Shown: positions 43,783-54,507, counted from the first letter of the stretch. The stretch: 64,000 nt of DNA from Pirellulales bacterium (GCA_022448265.1 JAKVCC010000008.1:42587-106586); one strand, 5' to 3'. Notes: generated by a model from the letters alone, not told the origin. Made by a program: numbers and translations.

Positions 43783-46581
43783 TTAGCGATTCTTCTTGGC
43801 CACTCGCTTCTTGGCGGTCGATTTCTTTTTGGTTACTTTCTTTTTGGTTACTTTCTTTTTGGTTACTTTCTTTTTGGTTACTTTCTTTTTCGCAACTTTT
43901 TTCTTGGGTGCTGATTTTTTCTTGGCACTTTTTTTCCTCTTCGGCGCAGGGCCCTGGGCCGCCTTGTCCGCGAGCAAGCTAACCGCCTCGTCGAAGGTGA
44001 TCTCTTCGACAGTCATGCCCTTGCGAAGCGAGACGTTAGTAGCACCGTCGGTAATATAGGGACCGTAGCGGCCGTCGAGAATCTGAACCGGCTTTTCGGT
44101 CACTGGAGAGGGGTGGTCGTAGGTCCGCAGGGGCGGCTTTTTGGTTGCCCCACGGCCACGCGTTTTAGGTTGGGCCAGCAGATTCAGCGATTGCTGTAGC
44201 GTGACGTCGAGCGGCGAAATTTCCGCCGGCAGCGAACGGGTTTCATCGCCACACTTAACATATGGACCATATCGCCCGTTATACGCCATCACCTCCTGGC
44301 CGCTACGCGGGTCAGGTTTTTCTTCGCCTTCTTTATTCCTAACCGGCGGCATTGGCGGATGATCGCCAAGATTTCTCGGCAGAGAAAGCAGCTTGAGGGC
44401 GGTTTCGAAATCGATCTCCTCGGGATTCATGCCCTTGAGCAGACCCGCATTTTGCGGTTTCTCTTCATCCTCCGTCGAACCTCGCTGGATGTAGGGGCCA
44501 AAACGTCCGGTTTTCAGATAGACCGGCTTGCCCGTCTCGGGACAAGAACCTAGCGGCTCATCGGCCAATTGCGCCTGCTTCAGCAGTTTGAGCGCCGCCT
44601 CCAGCGTCACTTCGTCGGGCGGCGTTTCGTCCTTGAGCGAGGCGGTACGATCACCCTGTTCGACGTAGGGCGAGTAGCGCCCTACGCGAACGTAGACCTC
44701 AGGCCCCGCCTCCGGAGTACCGATGTAGATGCGGCTGATTTTGGCCGGATCGATCTCGTCAATCTTGTTCTCCAGTTGTTTCTTCAGTCCCGGTGCGCCA
44801 TTGCCAAAGTAAAACTTATCCAGGTACTCAACATGCCCCTGTTCGCCGCGGCTAATCGCATCGAGATCATCTTCCATCTGGGCAGTAAACTGATAGTCGA
44901 CCAGCCCGCCCAGGTTTTCTTCCAGGAGCGTGACAACGGAAAATGCAATCCAAGTTGGCACCAGCGCCCCGCCCTTTTTGAACACATAGTTCCGTGCCAA
45001 AATCGTATCGATAATGGAGGCATAGGTACTCGGACGTCCAATGCCCCGTTCCTCGAGCGCCTTGGTGAGTGCCGCCTCGCTATAACGTCCGGGCGGTTGT
45101 GTGCTGTGTTCCTTGGCCGCTAGGGCAGTGCAAGTGAGCCCATCGCCGACCTCCAAATTCGGCAACGATTTCTCTTGGTCGGCTAATTCGGCATTGGGAT
45201 CGTCCGATCCCTCGACATAGGCTCGCAGGTAGCCGGGAAAGTCAATCGTCTTGCCACTGACCTGAAAAATACAACCTTCGCCCTCGATGGTGACAACGAT
45301 TCGCCTGCCCCGCGAATCGGCCATCTGGCTGGCAATCGTCCGTTTCCATATCAACTCAAACAGCCGGAATTCATCGGTCCCCAGGCTCACCTTCATCACC
45401 TCGGGTAATTCAAATGGATGTCCGGCCGGACGAATGGCTTCATGCGCCTCTTGGGCGTTCTTGACCTTCGACTTGTAGGTACGCGGCTCCGCGGGCAAAT
45501 AGTCGGCGCCATAATTTGCATCAACGAGTTTGCGGGCATCTTCGACCGCCACCTTAGCCAGGTTGGTCGAGTCGGTACGCATGTAAGTGATGTGGCCGTT
45601 TTCATAAAGGCTCTGGGCCACCTGCATCGTGCGCCGCGCGGTGAAGCCGAGTTTCCGGTTCGACTCTTGCTGCATTGTACTAGTGGTAAATGGCGGGTAA
45701 GGCCTGGTGGTATACGGCTTCTCTTCAATCGACTTTACCCGAAAATCTCCGCCTCGAATCCGTTCGGCTAGACTGTGGGCGGCGTCGCCGTCAAGCAACA
45801 TTAACTCAGAATTTTTCAGTTTGCCGGTCTGCGAATCAAAATCCTTGCCGGTAGGGATCTTCCGGCCTTCCACCGACATCAGGGGCGCGTCTAGCGCCTG
45901 GCCACCCGCTTTGGCGAACGTGCCGAGCAAGTCCCACCAACTGCCCGAAACAAACGCCATTCGCTCCCGTTCGCGCTCAACAATCAGCCGCACTGCCACG
46001 CTCTGAACACGGCCTGCCGAAAGCCTTGGGCGCACTTTCCTCCAGAGCAGGGGTGAGACTTCGTAACCGAACAAGCGGTCGAGAATGCGGCGCGTTTCCT
46101 GGGCGCGAACCAATCCCTCGTCAACATCGCGGGGGCCTTCCATCGCAGTCTGAATCGCGGCCTTGGTGATTTCATGAAAGACTAGCCGGTGTACGGGCAC
46201 TTTGGGTTTGAGCAATTCCAGCAAATGCCAGCTAATGGCCTCTCCCTCGCGGTCTTCGTCGGTTGCCAGATAAAGGGCACTTGATTTCGCTAGCTTTTCT
46301 TTGAGCAACTTGATGTGCTTGGTCTTACCGGGAGGGACCACATAGATGGGCGTGAAGTTGTCGTTCACGTTCACCCCCAAATTCGACCAGGATTCGCCTT
46401 TGTACTTGGCCGGAATCTGTTTGGCCCCTTGCGGCAGATCGCGCACGTGGCCAATACTCGCCTCGACCACAAAACCCTTACCCAGGTACTTGGCAATGGT
46501 CTTGGCCTTGGCAGGCGATTCAACGATGACTAGGACTTGGCCACCCGACTTTTGGGCCTGGGCCGCTTTCTTCTTTCCCAT
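43783..46581 (-). CDS. topA: DNA topoisomerase I (type IA) with lysine-repeat tail
   Basis: This 932-residue enzyme relaxes negative supercoils. The TOPRIM domain has VIVESPAKAKTIAKYLG and DEDREGEAISWHL. The catalytic tyrosine is in HITYMRTDSTN, and the GRPSTYASII region is conserved. The C-terminal part has four topoisomerase C-terminal repeats recognised by GR[YF][GS]PY (for example GRYGPYVKCGDETRS) in place of the usual zinc fingers. A highly basic tail follows, containing four tandem KKKVT units. The start MGKKKAAQAQKSGG is also basic. The length is above the family average because of the repeats and the tail. Confidence 0.96.
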   Translation of the reverse strand: MGKKKAAQAQKSGGQVLVIVESPAKAKTIAKYLGKGFVVEASIGHVRDLPQGAKQIPAKYKGESWSNLGVNVNDNFTPIYVVPPGKTKHIKLLKEKLAKSSALYLATDEDREGEAISWHLLELLKPKVPVHRLVFHEITKAAIQTAMEGPRDVDEGLVRAQETRRILDRLFGYEVSPLLWRKVRPRLSAGRVQSVAVRLIVERERERMAFVSGSWWDLLGTFAKAGGQALDAPLMSVEGRKIPTGKDFDSQTGKLKNSELMLLDGDAAHSLAERIRGGDFRVKSIEEKPYTTRPYPPFTTSTMQQESNRKLGFTARRTMQVAQSLYENGHITYMRTDSTNLAKVAVEDARKLVDANYGADYLPAEPRTYKSKVKNAQEAHEAIRPAGHPFELPEVMKVSLGTDEFRLFELIWKRTIASQMADSRGRRIVVTIEGEGCIFQVSGKTIDFPGYLRAYVEGSDDPNAELADQEKSLPNLEVGDGLTCTALAAKEHSTQPPGRYSEAALTKALEERGIGRPSTYASIIDTILARNYVFKKGGALVPTWIAFSVVTLLEENLGGLVDYQFTAQMEDDLDAISRGEQGHVEYLDKFYFGNGAPGLKKQLENKIDEIDPAKISRIYIGTPEAGPEVYVRVGRYSPYVEQGDRTASLKDETPPDEVTLEAALKLLKQAQLADEPLGSCPETGKPVYLKTGRFGPYIQRGSTEDEEKPQNAGLLKGMNPEEIDFETALKLLSLPRNLGDHPPMPPVRNKEGEEKPDPRSGQEVMAYNGRYGPYVKCGDETRSLPAEISPLDVTLQQSLNLLAQPKTRGRGATKKPPLRTYDHPSPVTEKPVQILDGRYGPYITDGATNVSLRKGMTVEEITFDEAVSLLADKAAQGPAPKRKKSAKKKSAPKKKVAKKKVTKKKVTKKKVTKKKVTKKKSTAKKRVAKKNR
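43826..43885. repeat. Four tandem 15-bp units encoding KKKVT in topA
   Basis: The plus-strand unit TTTTTGGTTACTTTC occurs four times in perfect register (43826-43840, 43841-43855, 43856-43870, 43871-43885). Because the unit is a multiple of three, copy number could vary without breaking the reading frame. On the coding strand it encodes lysine-rich pentads in the DNA-binding tail. Confidence 0.9.
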
Positions 46582-46867
46582 ATTGTTATCTTTCCATCTT
46601 CCTTTTCCCCAAGTTCCTATTTTCCCCTGGCCCTGTTCCCCCTGGTGCTATTCCCCTGGTGCTGGGCTGTGTGTTAACGGCAATTTGGATTTCTGCCGGT
46701 TTTTGCCTCTACGCCTGTCCACCACTCATTGGGATTGCATTTAGGCCGATCTGCCATAGAATCACGGGCCGCTTCGGTAAGCGCACATTGGTTCGTCAAT
46801 CATTACTGCTGCACCGGTTGGGCTGTCAAGTGCTTCCAACCGGACAAAATCGGTCCCAGAAGCCTGT

Positions 46868-49318
46868 ATGGCCAGCCCATTTTACTATTTTCGCAAGCAT
46901 CAGAAGGCTTTTTTAGCAGTTGCAGCGGTGCTTGCTATGGTGATCTTCGTTTTTGCGGACCTGTTGAGCAGTGCCGTTTTATCTTCTCGCGGAAAAGACC
47001 CCCGCTCCGATATGACGGTGGCCACCTGGAATGGCGGCTCGATGACAGGGCAGGAATTGCATGGGCTCACGCAGCGTCGGCTTTTCATCAGTCGCATACT
47101 CACAGATTTGAAAGAATCCGGAGCGCGGCGGGTGTTTGACAAGGGTGGAAGTCCCATGGAGCCGACCGTTCCAAGTTTTATCCTGCCGAAAAACGCCACC
47201 ATAGACAACATAAGCAGCGTTTGCATATCTAACCGCATTCTAGCTCAACTCGCGCAGGAAGCCGGTATTGCGGTTAGCGATGATCAGATCAATCACTATC
47301 TGAAAGAGATTAGTTTTGGCCAACTTGGCGCACAAGAAATCCAGCTCGCGCTGCGCAGCGGTCGTCAAGGCGATCTGCGGCAGTCGGAAGAGTGGCTGTT
47401 TTCTGGCCTGCGAGAAATGCTACTAGCTAACACCTATCGCTCCAGCTACTCCTCAGCCCTGCGTTGTGTGACGCCCGAACAGCGATGGCAGGATTGGCGG
47501 CGCGTGAACGAGCGCATCTCGGTGGAAGCGGCCATATTGCCAGCGGAACATTTTGTCGCGATGGTCCCCGAGCCTGACGAAATTGAAGTCGAAGCGTTCT
47601 ACGATCAATACAAGAATGAAATAGGCGGGGGTCAGCAACTCGTAATGGGGCGCCCACTCCCCACCCGGCAACCAGGATTCAAAGAACCTCGCCGCGTGCG
47701 ACTTCAATATCTTCTGGGCGAGCTTGCCCCCAAAGCCGAAGAAGTTTCCGACAGCATCTCAGAAGAAGAAATTGTCGACTACTACGAAAAAAACAAGCAA
47801 CAGGATTTTGTCGAACGCAAAGCTCCGGCAGCCGAGGACGTAGCGGAAACCGTGGATGCGACCGATACGAAAACGGACGAAAGCAGCGAAGCTTCGACCG
47901 ACACCAAGGTCGCCCCAGAGACCGGCGCCGGGACTGATTCGGAGACAGATTCACAGCCTGACGAAGAGACCAACGCTGCAACTGATGAGGAAAGTGGCGC
48001 TGAAGTCGGTGCGAAGTCTGCAGAAAATGCTGAAGACGGTCCACCAGCCCAAGACAACTCTTCGAGTCGCGTCCGTCGCGCCGGTCCGTTCCGATTGGTG
48101 GCTACAGAGGACGAGACGGATTCAGACAGGGAAGACGCTGACGAAGAGGGGGAAACCCGTGTAGCAGACGGGGCACTAGAATCCGACTCCGATCAACCAC
48201 CGCCGGCGTTACCAGACGCGCCGGTGACGCCAGATAGTGAAAACGCCAATAGCGAGAACGGCGGCGACAGCGGTGGCGCCGTGGAGTCGCCTGCCGATCA
48301 GCCGGACGACGAAGCTGTGGAGTACGTCCCCCTGGAGAGTGTTCGGGATCAAATTCGCCGCCAGTTGGCTAACAAAAAAGGGGCCGTAGAACTCGAGCGA
48401 ATTGCCCACCGTGCCAACGGCCGATTGGAGACGGAATACCAACCCTATGGCCTCCAGGTAGCCGAGGCCAAGGACCAAAAGAGCGATCCGCCTCCGCCTC
48501 CACCAAATCTTCAAGACTTGGCTGCCATGGCAAAAGAAATGGGGCTTGTCCACGAAACAACCATATTGCTTTCGTATCGCGCGCTAGCCGACACCCACGT
48601 CGGAGCAGCAACCGATGCACAAGGACAGGCCTTAAACAATGGACAAAGACAAGCCTTAAGCGTCAGGCAGGCCGCTTTCACAACATTGGATTTGTTCAAG
48701 CCCTTTCTTGCCAAAGATCTGGACGGCAATTGGTATGTGGTGATCAAAACAGAAGACCGGGCAGCCCGCGTCCCCCCGCTTGACGAAATTCGTGACCAGG
48801 TCGTTGACGCCTGGAAAAAACGTGAGGCAGCCAGGTTGGCGCTGGAGGAGGCAGAGCAACTTGCAAAAAATGCAGAGCAGGCGGGCAGTACGCTCGACCA
48901 TTTTTTTGCCGGCAAAAAATTCAAGACTGTGACCACCGACATGTTTAGCTGGCTGACCTTTGGTCCGATCCCGCTGGAGTATCAACAGCGGCCGCCTCAA
49001 CTAGGCGAGGCGCCGCCTTTGCAATCGGTGGGGACAGAATTCATGACCAAGGCTTTTCAATTGGAGTCGGAAAAAGTCGTGGCCATGCTCAACCACGATC
49101 AATCCCAGGCCTACGTCATACGGCTTGCCAGCCGTGAACAGACCTTGGCACAGCTCCGCCAGCAGTTTCTTGTCGATGCCAACAGTTCGATTGCCAGCTA
49201 CATCATGACGGGTTTGCGCGCCCGAAATGCGCAAACCTCGCTGGAAACACGACTGAGAGATCGTGTGCAACTCGACGAGAAGCTGAATGAGTACCTTCGG
49301 GGGGATGCGGAACCGTAA
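46868..49318 (+). CDS. PpiD/SurA-N-like membrane-anchored periplasmic chaperone with acidic insertion
   Basis: This 816-residue protein begins with FYYFRKHQKAFLAVAAVLAMVIFVF, a single N-terminal anchor like PpiD (about 12-35). A SurA_N-type helical domain follows, with VATWNGGSMTGQELHGL, SNRILAQLAQEAGIAVSD and SEEWLFSGLREMLL. It continues to about residue 300 and is followed by an acidic low-complexity region (about 315-490) rich in Glu, Asp, Ser, Thr and Pro. The C-terminal half (QAAFTTLDLFKPFLAKDLDG, KAFQLESEKVVAM) resembles PpiD ends. I see no complete parvulin isomerase motif, so it is probably a holdase rather than an isomerase. Confidence 0.8.
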   Translation: MASPFYYFRKHQKAFLAVAAVLAMVIFVFADLLSSAVLSSRGKDPRSDMTVATWNGGSMTGQELHGLTQRRLFISRILTDLKESGARRVFDKGGSPMEPTVPSFILPKNATIDNISSVCISNRILAQLAQEAGIAVSDDQINHYLKEISFGQLGAQEIQLALRSGRQGDLRQSEEWLFSGLREMLLANTYRSSYSSALRCVTPEQRWQDWRRVNERISVEAAILPAEHFVAMVPEPDEIEVEAFYDQYKNEIGGGQQLVMGRPLPTRQPGFKEPRRVRLQYLLGELAPKAEEVSDSISEEEIVDYYEKNKQQDFVERKAPAAEDVAETVDATDTKTDESSEASTDTKVAPETGAGTDSETDSQPDEETNAATDEESGAEVGAKSAENAEDGPPAQDNSSSRVRRAGPFRLVATEDETDSDREDADEEGETRVADGALESDSDQPPPALPDAPVTPDSENANSENGGDSGGAVESPADQPDDEAVEYVPLESVRDQIRRQLANKKGAVELERIAHRANGRLETEYQPYGLQVAEAKDQKSDPPPPPPNLQDLAAMAKEMGLVHETTILLSYRALADTHVGAATDAQGQALNNGQRQALSVRQAAFTTLDLFKPFLAKDLDGNWYVVIKTEDRAARVPPLDEIRDQVVDAWKKREAARLALEEAEQLAKNAEQAGSTLDHFFAGKKFKTVTTDMFSWLTFGPIPLEYQQRPPQLGEAPPLQSVGTEFMTKAFQLESEKVVAMLNHDQSQAYVIRLASREQTLAQLRQQFLVDANSSIASYIMTGLRARNAQTSLETRLRDRVQLDEKLNEYLRGDAEP

Positions 49319-49889
49319 GGGGCCGCGACTAGCGCCAACGGCTCAGGCCCCGAAACCCTGCTGTGCCTACCGTTCTACTACAATTTCTTGCTATTTCACT
49401 CTTTCTACTGGGTTCCCGCCGCAGTACGTTTGGCAGTCTGGCGTGCCACACAATACGGCAGTGAGATGCACGCGGACTCGACTCAGTTACGCCGACAATG
49501 TTGGGGTGACGTCGTGTGCGGTGTTAATTGCGTCCCCCGCCGCGCGATCACCGAAACATGACCCGAGCACAAAGGGCAAGAAGAAACGCCTCAAGATTGC
49601 TAGTGATCCAGCAGAAAGACTCCAAACGCTTTCGGATTGAGACAGATTGACTAGCAATGCCTCATGGCGCCACTAAAATCACACACAGGTCCAAAGCGGG
49701 GAAATGGGGCCCCTCAGTTGGGCATTACAAGTGAATTTTTGAAGTTTCTAAAAAAATACCAAGCTAAGGTATCCGGCCGGGAAGCACCAGGTCCTGGCGG
49801 GTCCACTATTATCCCTGGCAAGTGCAGATCGATGGAACTGGTGAGCTCGCGAAACCGTAGCCCTGGAGATGCCATCCACTTGGAAGGCT
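49319..49889. other. Spacer between convergent PpiD-like and glgB genes
   Basis: The 571-base gap contains one stem, GGGGCC (just after the stop) with GGCCCC about 22 bases on, which lacks a T-run. I see no gene with coding character. Confidence 0.3.
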
Positions 49890-52112
49890 TCAGACGCGGC
49901 GTGGCTTGAACACGCTCACCGCCAGTGGCGGAATTGTAAACTCAGCCGAGAAGGGGCGGCCGTGGCTTTCTTGCTGCACGGCTTGAACACCGGGGCCGTT
50001 ACCGACGTTACTGCCGCCGTAGCAGGTAGAGTCAGTATTGAAGATTTCGTCGTACCATCCCCCCTCGGGGAGGCCGAGGCGGTAGTTGTTCCGGACGACT
50101 GGGGTAAAGTTGCATGCGACTATCACGAAATCGCTTGGATTTTTTGCGCGGCGAAGATACGCCAGCACACTGTCAGTATGATTTTGGCTGTCGATCCAAT
50201 CGAAGCCCTGATCTTCAAAATCAACCTCGTGTAGTGCCGGTTCGCGCCGATAGATCCCATTGAGGTCGGCGACCAACTTTTGCATCCCTTGGTGGGATTC
50301 CGACTGAAGTAGATCCCACTGCAGTTCTTGATCACAATTCCATTCGTTCCACTGGGCAATTTCGTTACCCATGAACTGCAGTTTCTTGCCAGGGTGTGTC
50401 CATTGGTATCCATACAGAAGCCGGAGATTGGCAAAGCGCTGCCACAAGTCGCCGGACATCTGTTCGAGAAGCGAGCCTTTGCCATGCACCACTTCGTCGT
50501 GGGAAAAGGGAAGTGCAAAGTTCTCGGCGAAAGCGTAGACCAGCGAGAACGTCAACTCGTCGTGATGATAACCTCGGTGGATTGGCTCATACCGCATATA
50601 GCGGAGAGTATCGTTCATCCAACCCATATTCCATTTGATGCTAAAGCCGAGTCCGCCCACGTAGGTTGGACGGGAAACGCCTTCCCACGCGGTTGATTCC
50701 TCAGCAATAGTCAGCGTCCCCGGGTATTGCAAATGAACTTGCTCGTTGAATTCCTTGATAAATGAAATGGCGGCCAAATTTTCCCGGCCACCATCTTCGT
50801 TGGGTATCCAATCTCCGTCTTCACGGCTGTAGTCCAGGTACAGCATCGAAGCGACCGCGTCGACGCGGAGCCCGTCAATGTGGTACTTGTCGAGCCAAAA
50901 GAGGGCGTTGGCCAGCAGGAAGTTACAAACCTCGTTGCGGCCGTAGTTGAAGATTTTAGTTCCCCAGTCCGGATGTTCGCCCTGCCGCGGGTCGGCATGC
51001 TCATAAAGAGCAGTTCCGTCAAAGAGATCCAGACCGTGGCTATCTTTGGGGAAATGGGCCGGGACCCAGTCGATGAGCACCCCAATTCCGTTTTGGTGGC
51101 AATGATCGACGAAGTACTTGAAGTCGTCGGGCGATCCATAACGACTTGTAGCAGCATAGTAGCCGACGGTTTGGTAGCCCCAACTGCCGGTAAAAGGATG
51201 CTCGCTCACCGGCATGAGTTCCAGATGCGTGTAGCCCAACTGTTGGCAATACTCGACCAACTGGTGGGCCAATTCTCGATAGTTCATCCATTGGCCATCG
51301 CCATTGTGGTTGGACCGCCAACTACCCAAATGCACCTCGTAGATCGACATCGGGGCATCCAGTCCATTATTGCGATTGCGCGTAGCCATCCATTCGGCGT
51401 CCCCCCACTGGTACGCATTCAGGTCCACTACGATATTGGCGGTTCGCGGCGGGACCTCGGCGGCAAATCCATAGGGGTCGCATTTCTCGACAACGTTTCC
51501 GCCACGACTCTTCACCGAAAACTTGTAAAGCGTTCCGAGGGGGAGTTCTGGGACAAACAACTCCCAGATGCCACCAGTACGGTGCTTTTGCATCGCGTGC
51601 GTGCGACGATCCCAATTGTTAAAATCTCCGACGATGCTAACGCTTTCGGCGTTGGGAGCCCACACCGCAAAGTTGATACCCGTGATCCCGCCAACATCTC
51701 GGCGATGAGCGCCCAACCGCTCATAACAGTCCCAATGCCGCCCCTCACCCAGCAGGTGCAAATCGTAGTCTGAAAGAAGCGGCGGAAAGGCATAGGGATC
51801 GTGCATAGTCGACTGCTCGCCTACTTTGTTGATGGCCCGAAACTGGTAAAAGGGGCCTGAACTCGGATCTTCTATTCCTGGGGTGCATATCGCTTCGAAC
51901 AACCCGGCCGGATGGATCCGCCGCATGGGCTTTGACAGCCCGCGTTTAGAATCCACGAGCCACACTTGCTGCGAGTCCGGCAGGTAGGCCCTCACCGCCA
52001 CAACCCTGCGACCATCCTCGACGATTTCATGCGGCCCCAAAACCGTGCCCGGATTCTCGTGGTATCCACCGATCAGCGGGGCAATTGTCTTGACGTCAAC
52101 CTGGGTACGCAC
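49890..52112 (-). CDS. glgB: 1,4-alpha-glucan branching enzyme
   Basis: This 740-residue GH13 enzyme makes alpha-1,6 branches in glycogen. It has both N-terminal carbohydrate-binding modules (about 25-115 and 120-230, the second with GDFNNWDRR). The catalytic barrel has nucleophile Asp418 ([11 protein letters not shown]), acid Glu471 (LTIAEEST) and Asp539 (FSHDEVVHG). An [12 protein letters not shown]-like region and a C-terminal beta domain complete the protein. The length is typical of GlgB type 1. No other glycogen gene is adjacent. The start at 52112 gives the full N1 domain. Confidence 0.95.
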   Translation of the reverse strand: MRTQVDVKTIAPLIGGYHENPGTVLGPHEIVEDGRRVVAVRAYLPDSQQVWLVDSKRGLSKPMRRIHPAGLFEAICTPGIEDPSSGPFYQFRAINKVGEQSTMHDPYAFPPLLSDYDLHLLGEGRHWDCYERLGAHRRDVGGITGINFAVWAPNAESVSIVGDFNNWDRRTHAMQKHRTGGIWELFVPELPLGTLYKFSVKSRGGNVVEKCDPYGFAAEVPPRTANIVVDLNAYQWGDAEWMATRNRNNGLDAPMSIYEVHLGSWRSNHNGDGQWMNYRELAHQLVEYCQQLGYTHLELMPVSEHPFTGSWGYQTVGYYAATSRYGSPDDFKYFVDHCHQNGIGVLIDWVPAHFPKDSHGLDLFDGTALYEHADPRQGEHPDWGTKIFNYGRNEVCNFLLANALFWLDKYHIDGLRVDAVASMLYLDYSREDGDWIPNEDGGRENLAAISFIKEFNEQVHLQYPGTLTIAEESTAWEGVSRPTYVGGLGFSIKWNMGWMNDTLRYMRYEPIHRGYHHDELTFSLVYAFAENFALPFSHDEVVHGKGSLLEQMSGDLWQRFANLRLLYGYQWTHPGKKLQFMGNEIAQWNEWNCDQELQWDLLQSESHQGMQKLVADLNGIYRREPALHEVDFEDQGFDWIDSQNHTDSVLAYLRRAKNPSDFVIVACNFTPVVRNNYRLGLPEGGWYDEIFNTDSTCYGGSNVGNGPGVQAVQQESHGRPFSAEFTIPPLAVSVFKPRRV

Positions 52113-52222
52113 GGCACTGGCCCTTGCTAGCAGTCTGTTGTACTTGAAATGCTGCTACTTCGCCCGTCAAAAATGGAGTCCGAGCTGTTAAATCGCGGGT
52201 TCCAAACGGGAGCATCCTCCGT

Positions 52223-52825
52223 TTAGGCCGAGGCTCCCAGCGCCTCCCGCAACGACCGCGGAAAAATTCGCCAGCGCGAAACGTTGTGACCAACTCCCCG
52301 ATGCAAGGAGGAAGGACGTCTGTCCCTGACAGAAATTCGCGCGCGCCCCGCAGGAATCACCGCCTCTGCCACAATGGGCTCCGGTAATGGATCGAGTGAC
52401 GAAGCGGAGCAATCCAATGCGGCGTCGTCAAAGTGCCAGGCCTGGCAGTCGACCTGATGAAACTCCGAGGCACGACTGACCCGCTGCCAAAGATCGTGAT
52501 CGCGGACGTTGACAATTTTCCCGAACCGCTCCCACCGCCAATTATTGGCTCGCCACTCATCAAGTCCCAATTTCATGCCGCGACTCACGTAGCGGCTTTT
52601 GGTTACTAGCGTAACGCGGGCAGATCCCTCAAGTGCTTCGAGGCCGCGCACCACCGCCAACAGCTCCAGCCGTTCGCCGCAGACGGCCTCCTCGGTGTCG
52701 GACGCCGAAAAACGGCGCTGCGTATCAAGATCCTGGAGTACAAACCGCCAGGTTTGGCATGTACGACGATTACGGCTTGCTTCGGCAAAAAGCAAGTAGT
52801 GGGGAGATTTGGACATCATGTGCAT
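52223..52825 (-). CDS. RNase H-like protein with degenerate active site
   Basis: This 200-residue protein follows RNase HI closely in layout: FAEASRNRRTC for strand 1, ERLELLAVVRGLEAL for helix 1, LVTKSRYVSRGM for strand 4, and WRANNWRWERFGKIVNVRDHDLWQRV for the basic handle. The catalytic quartet is broken. The first Asp is Glu15, the Asp of the TDS motif is Lys76, and no C-terminal Asp is evident; only Glu54 (RLEL) is kept. It is therefore probably not a nuclease but may bind RNA-DNA hybrids. Three closely spaced ATGs (52825, 52819, 52816) could start it. A roughly 60-residue C-terminal tail is extra. Confidence 0.75.
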   Translation of the reverse strand: MHMMSKSPHYLLFAEASRNRRTCQTWRFVLQDLDTQRRFSASDTEEAVCGERLELLAVVRGLEALEGSARVTLVTKSRYVSRGMKLGLDEWRANNWRWERFGKIVNVRDHDLWQRVSRASEFHQVDCQAWHFDDAALDCSASSLDPLPEPIVAEAVIPAGRARISVRDRRPSSLHRGVGHNVSRWRIFPRSLREALGASA

Positions 52826-53178
52826 TGCACACAGCGCACCAGCGCTGCGGTCTTCATTGGGCCGGGAGCATCAAGCGTCAGCTGCTTCGGTACTCCACTT
52901 CGAGGATGAATGCGACACGCGTCCAATGCGCGCCCGGACAAAAACCTTGGTTCTGTCCGAAATAGTTCATCGGTAAATTGCCCGCAGCTTCTCCAGTTTA
53001 TAATGGCCCGTTTTTTTCTTGACTTTCCCCCTTAGACCGGCTGGCTTAGGCGCGCTTCGGTGTGCCCAGCCACAGAAATGCTTCTTTCGTCTGGGTAGTC
53101 CTATCGTCGCTATTGCTGCGACTAAACTACATTGACGTCTCGGTTGATTCGCTTTTGAGCCTCATTGAACGTGACCGG
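52826..53178. other. Spacer upstream of the RNase H-like gene
   Basis: This 353-base gap contains TATAAT (52999-53004) and a seven-T run (53011-53017) on the plus strand, but no plus-strand gene follows. On the minus strand the same AT-rich patch reads TTATAAA and could be part of the leftward promoter of the RNase H-like gene. Confidence 0.3.
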
Positions 53179-54507
53179 TCAGCAATTTGCTGTCGACTTA
53201 GTGGCCTCAGTAACCAAAGCCGGAAGGTCGTCGAGTGCGGCAATGTCTGCAGCGATGCGCGGATGCGCGAAGATGCGGACCCGTTTTACATAGTCGTCGA
53301 ATTGTCGCCGGGCAAGCGTTTCGACCACAGGAGAAATCTCTCCGAGCGGGCGGTAGCAATCCTCCTTTGCAAAATGGACGCCGATTTGGAACTGCACCTC
53401 CAGTTTGACGGGCGGGGCATCGAACAAAACCTCGTGCGGGGCAACCTTCCGTCCCAGGGCACTGGCGGCAAGCTGCGCAACATTGGTGGCACATCGGACT
53501 AACCACGTAAACGGCTTGCGCGCAAGTCGCTGGTAGAGCTCGGGCTCTTGGAACAAGCTGTACCCGGCAACCCTTTTGTAGAGTCGCCGGGAAGGGCCAA
53601 ACAGACCGTCGAGCAATTCGTAAGCCGGCCCCTCGCCGGCACTGGCCAGCATCTGATCGATGAAGGGCCGCTCGGTCAATGCAAACAAAGATTGGGGTTC
53701 AAGTCGGTCGTGGAGCAGCACAAAGGCCCGTTGGAACATCGCCGTGGCAGAGCGGACCGCGTGATGCCAATAGACCTCGCTAAACATGACGTAGCGGGCA
53801 AATACCATCATCTCTGCTGCGGTCTTGCCCTTTTCCGAGATCGCCAATCGATGGGCATGCTCGTCGAGACAAAGGCTCTGAATCAGGCGGGCTTGGTCAA
53901 AATTTCTGCCATAGGGAACGCCTGCATGAAGACTGTCGCGCATCAGGTAGTCCATCTTATCGACATCAATGGGACCCGAGAGCAAACTCTGCAAAATCTT
54001 TCCAGTCGGCCCTTTCCCCTTGCCAGTCAGCATGGCCAAGACTTCGTCTGGATCGATTTTCCATTCACGCACCAGCACCTCGGCGATTTCGCCTTCCTGC
54101 AAAAAGCGCCGAGCAAATTCCTCGTGCCGCGGCAATCCCGGCAGCGCCATATCTTCCAGCGGATGACAAAAAGGCCAATGGCCTACGTCGTGCAGCAAAG
54201 CCGCAACCAGGAAATGCTCGGCGTCGCGAGGCTCGACCACTGCCGCAAAGCGAGAATCCTCTGCCAGACGATCCAGAAACAACAGCGCCATCCGGTAGAC
54301 GCCAAGCGAGTGTTCAAAACGCGTATGGTTGGCCGCAGGGTACACAAGGCTTACCAGCCCAAGTTGGCTGATCTGAGCCAATCGCCGGAACGCCGGTGTG
54401 TCAATCAGATTTCTGACCCTGGGTGTCACCGGTACGTCAAGTTCGGGGGGAATGCGCAACACTCCGCAACGGCTACGCAACGCGGCAATTTCAGGAATGG
54501 TTCGCAT
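53179..54507 (-). CDS. HD-domain phosphohydrolase (dGTPase/YwfO-like)
   Basis: This 442-residue metal-dependent phosphohydrolase has the family layout: PAFRRLAQISQLGLVSLVYPAANHTRFEHSLG provides the first His and basic cluster, then LLHDVGHWPFCHPLED provides the HD pair, and GPIDVDKMDYLMRDS provides the last Asp. Members act on nucleotides such as dGTP or on other phosphates; the substrate here is not known. It is the last gene of a minus-strand run after the ACT and zinc-ribbon genes, with a 28-base gap. Confidence 0.9.
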   Translation of the reverse strand: MRTIPEIAALRSRCGVLRIPPELDVPVTPRVRNLIDTPAFRRLAQISQLGLVSLVYPAANHTRFEHSLGVYRMALLFLDRLAEDSRFAAVVEPRDAEHFLVAALLHDVGHWPFCHPLEDMALPGLPRHEEFARRFLQEGEIAEVLVREWKIDPDEVLAMLTGKGKGPTGKILQSLLSGPIDVDKMDYLMRDSLHAGVPYGRNFDQARLIQSLCLDEHAHRLAISEKGKTAAEMMVFARYVMFSEVYWHHAVRSATAMFQRAFVLLHDRLEPQSLFALTERPFIDQMLASAGEGPAYELLDGLFGPSRRLYKRVAGYSLFQEPELYQRLARKPFTWLVRCATNVAQLAASALGRKVAPHEVLFDAPPVKLEVQFQIGVHFAKEDCYRPLGEISPVVETLARRQFDDYVKRVRIFAHPRIAADIAALDDLPALVTEATKSTANC

